In this document: in pieces, positions 30,163 to 30,291 of the stretch | Position numbering within the stretch: position 1 is the stretch's first letter | How the letters are laid out: each line of letters begins with the position of its first letter | From: Chara braunii | Taxonomy: Eukaryota > Streptophyta > Charophyceae > Charales > Characeae | NCBI GenBank assembly: GCA_003427395.1 | Contig: BFEA01000285.1 | Location: 1,181,640 to 1,211,930 of the forward strand | Direction of reading: 5' to 3' | DNA: 30,291 nucleotides | Notes under the pieces: generated by a model | Database searches by the model: none | What the model saw: only the letters and a program-made list of their open reading frames with translations | What the model was told of the DNA's origin: nothing | Made by a program: the position numbers and the translations under genes

Positions 30163-30291
30163 ATCAGGGACGGTCAGGGGGGTCCCGGGCGTCCGATCCA
30201 ACAACCTATTAATGATGACATTGATGAGTGAACCGCCATAAGCGGCAATGCATGGGGGGCTTAGGGGGAAAGGGTTGTGTAGGTGCGGCAA

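Larger units (their letters stand above)
29722..30291. repeat. 64-bp direct repeat, copies 506 bp apart
   Basis: GTGAACCACCATGAGCGGCA at 29722 and GTGAACCGCCATAAGCGGCA at 30228 begin matching segments that continue through AATGCATGGGGGG, TTAGGGGGAAAGGGTTGT. The second runs to the window edge, so a longer repeat or tandem unit of 506 bp is possible. Between them lie poly-T (29820-29842) and no gene. Confidence 0.9.

Noticed and set aside
1-30291. tRNA, rRNA and CRISPR
   Set aside because: No tRNA-like cloverleaf with a GTTCRA box at the right spacing and no rRNA segment was recognised. The palindromic elements are not regularly spaced like CRISPR repeats and the DNA is eukaryotic.

Overview
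This is a repeat-rich stretch of eukaryotic nuclear DNA with no intact gene that I would defend. It has microsatellites, poly-A/T tracts, an assembly gap (14164-14316), and four decayed protein-coding elements. The relics are a Ty3/gypsy-type gag-pol, a Ulp1/C48 protease, a ParB-like plus DNA-methylase-like protein, and a DUF7869-type transposase-like protein. From memory this mixture fits a large-genome streptophyte alga such as Chara. That is an impression only; nothing here proves the species.

Layout. 1-960: microsatellite and non-coding DNA. 972-1985 (+): decayed gag N-terminus. 1974-2290: direct repeats. 2866-3612 (-): Ulp1-like protease fossil, possibly fed by an acidic disordered ORF at 4541-5116 (-). 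4111-4335: a 125-bp tandem repeat. 5483-5520: a Nextera mate-pair junction adapter left in the assembly. 5521-8813 (-): ParB-like/methylase-like pseudogene, perhaps with more N-terminal pieces up to 9829. 9811-12836: nested tandem and inverted repeats built around a short palindrome. 13393-14750: a near-palindrome, microsatellites and the gap. 15481-16700: unassigned. 16790-17496: two more inverted repeats. 17760-21163: more copies of the short palindrome in duplicated blocks. 21879-24386 (+): DUF7869-type fossil. 24752-25453 (+): an unrecognised ORF broken by two UGA codons. 25845-26680: degenerate ~130-bp tandem repeat. 26795-28380 (+): gag, protease and the start of reverse transcriptase. 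28383-29230: very C-rich DNA with a second Nextera junction (28631-28668) between two copies of a 116-bp segment. 29230-30291: homopolymers, AT palindrome and a direct repeat.

The most unusual signal is about 43 copies of a 24-nt element with 8-nt inverted arms around an 8-nt asymmetric centre: arms GAAGTTCG and CGAACTTC, centre like GATGCCGG or GATCCCGG. It occurs in both orientations, inside at least five different larger repeats, and the arms vary in ways that mostly keep pairing. A second theme is that premature stops in the fossils are largely explained by C-to-T (or G-to-A) transitions, as expected of methylated, silenced transposons. The relics do not form a pathway; the window is a graveyard of mobile elements. 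The two adapter junctions mean that sequence order across 5483-5520 and 28631-28668 is unproven.
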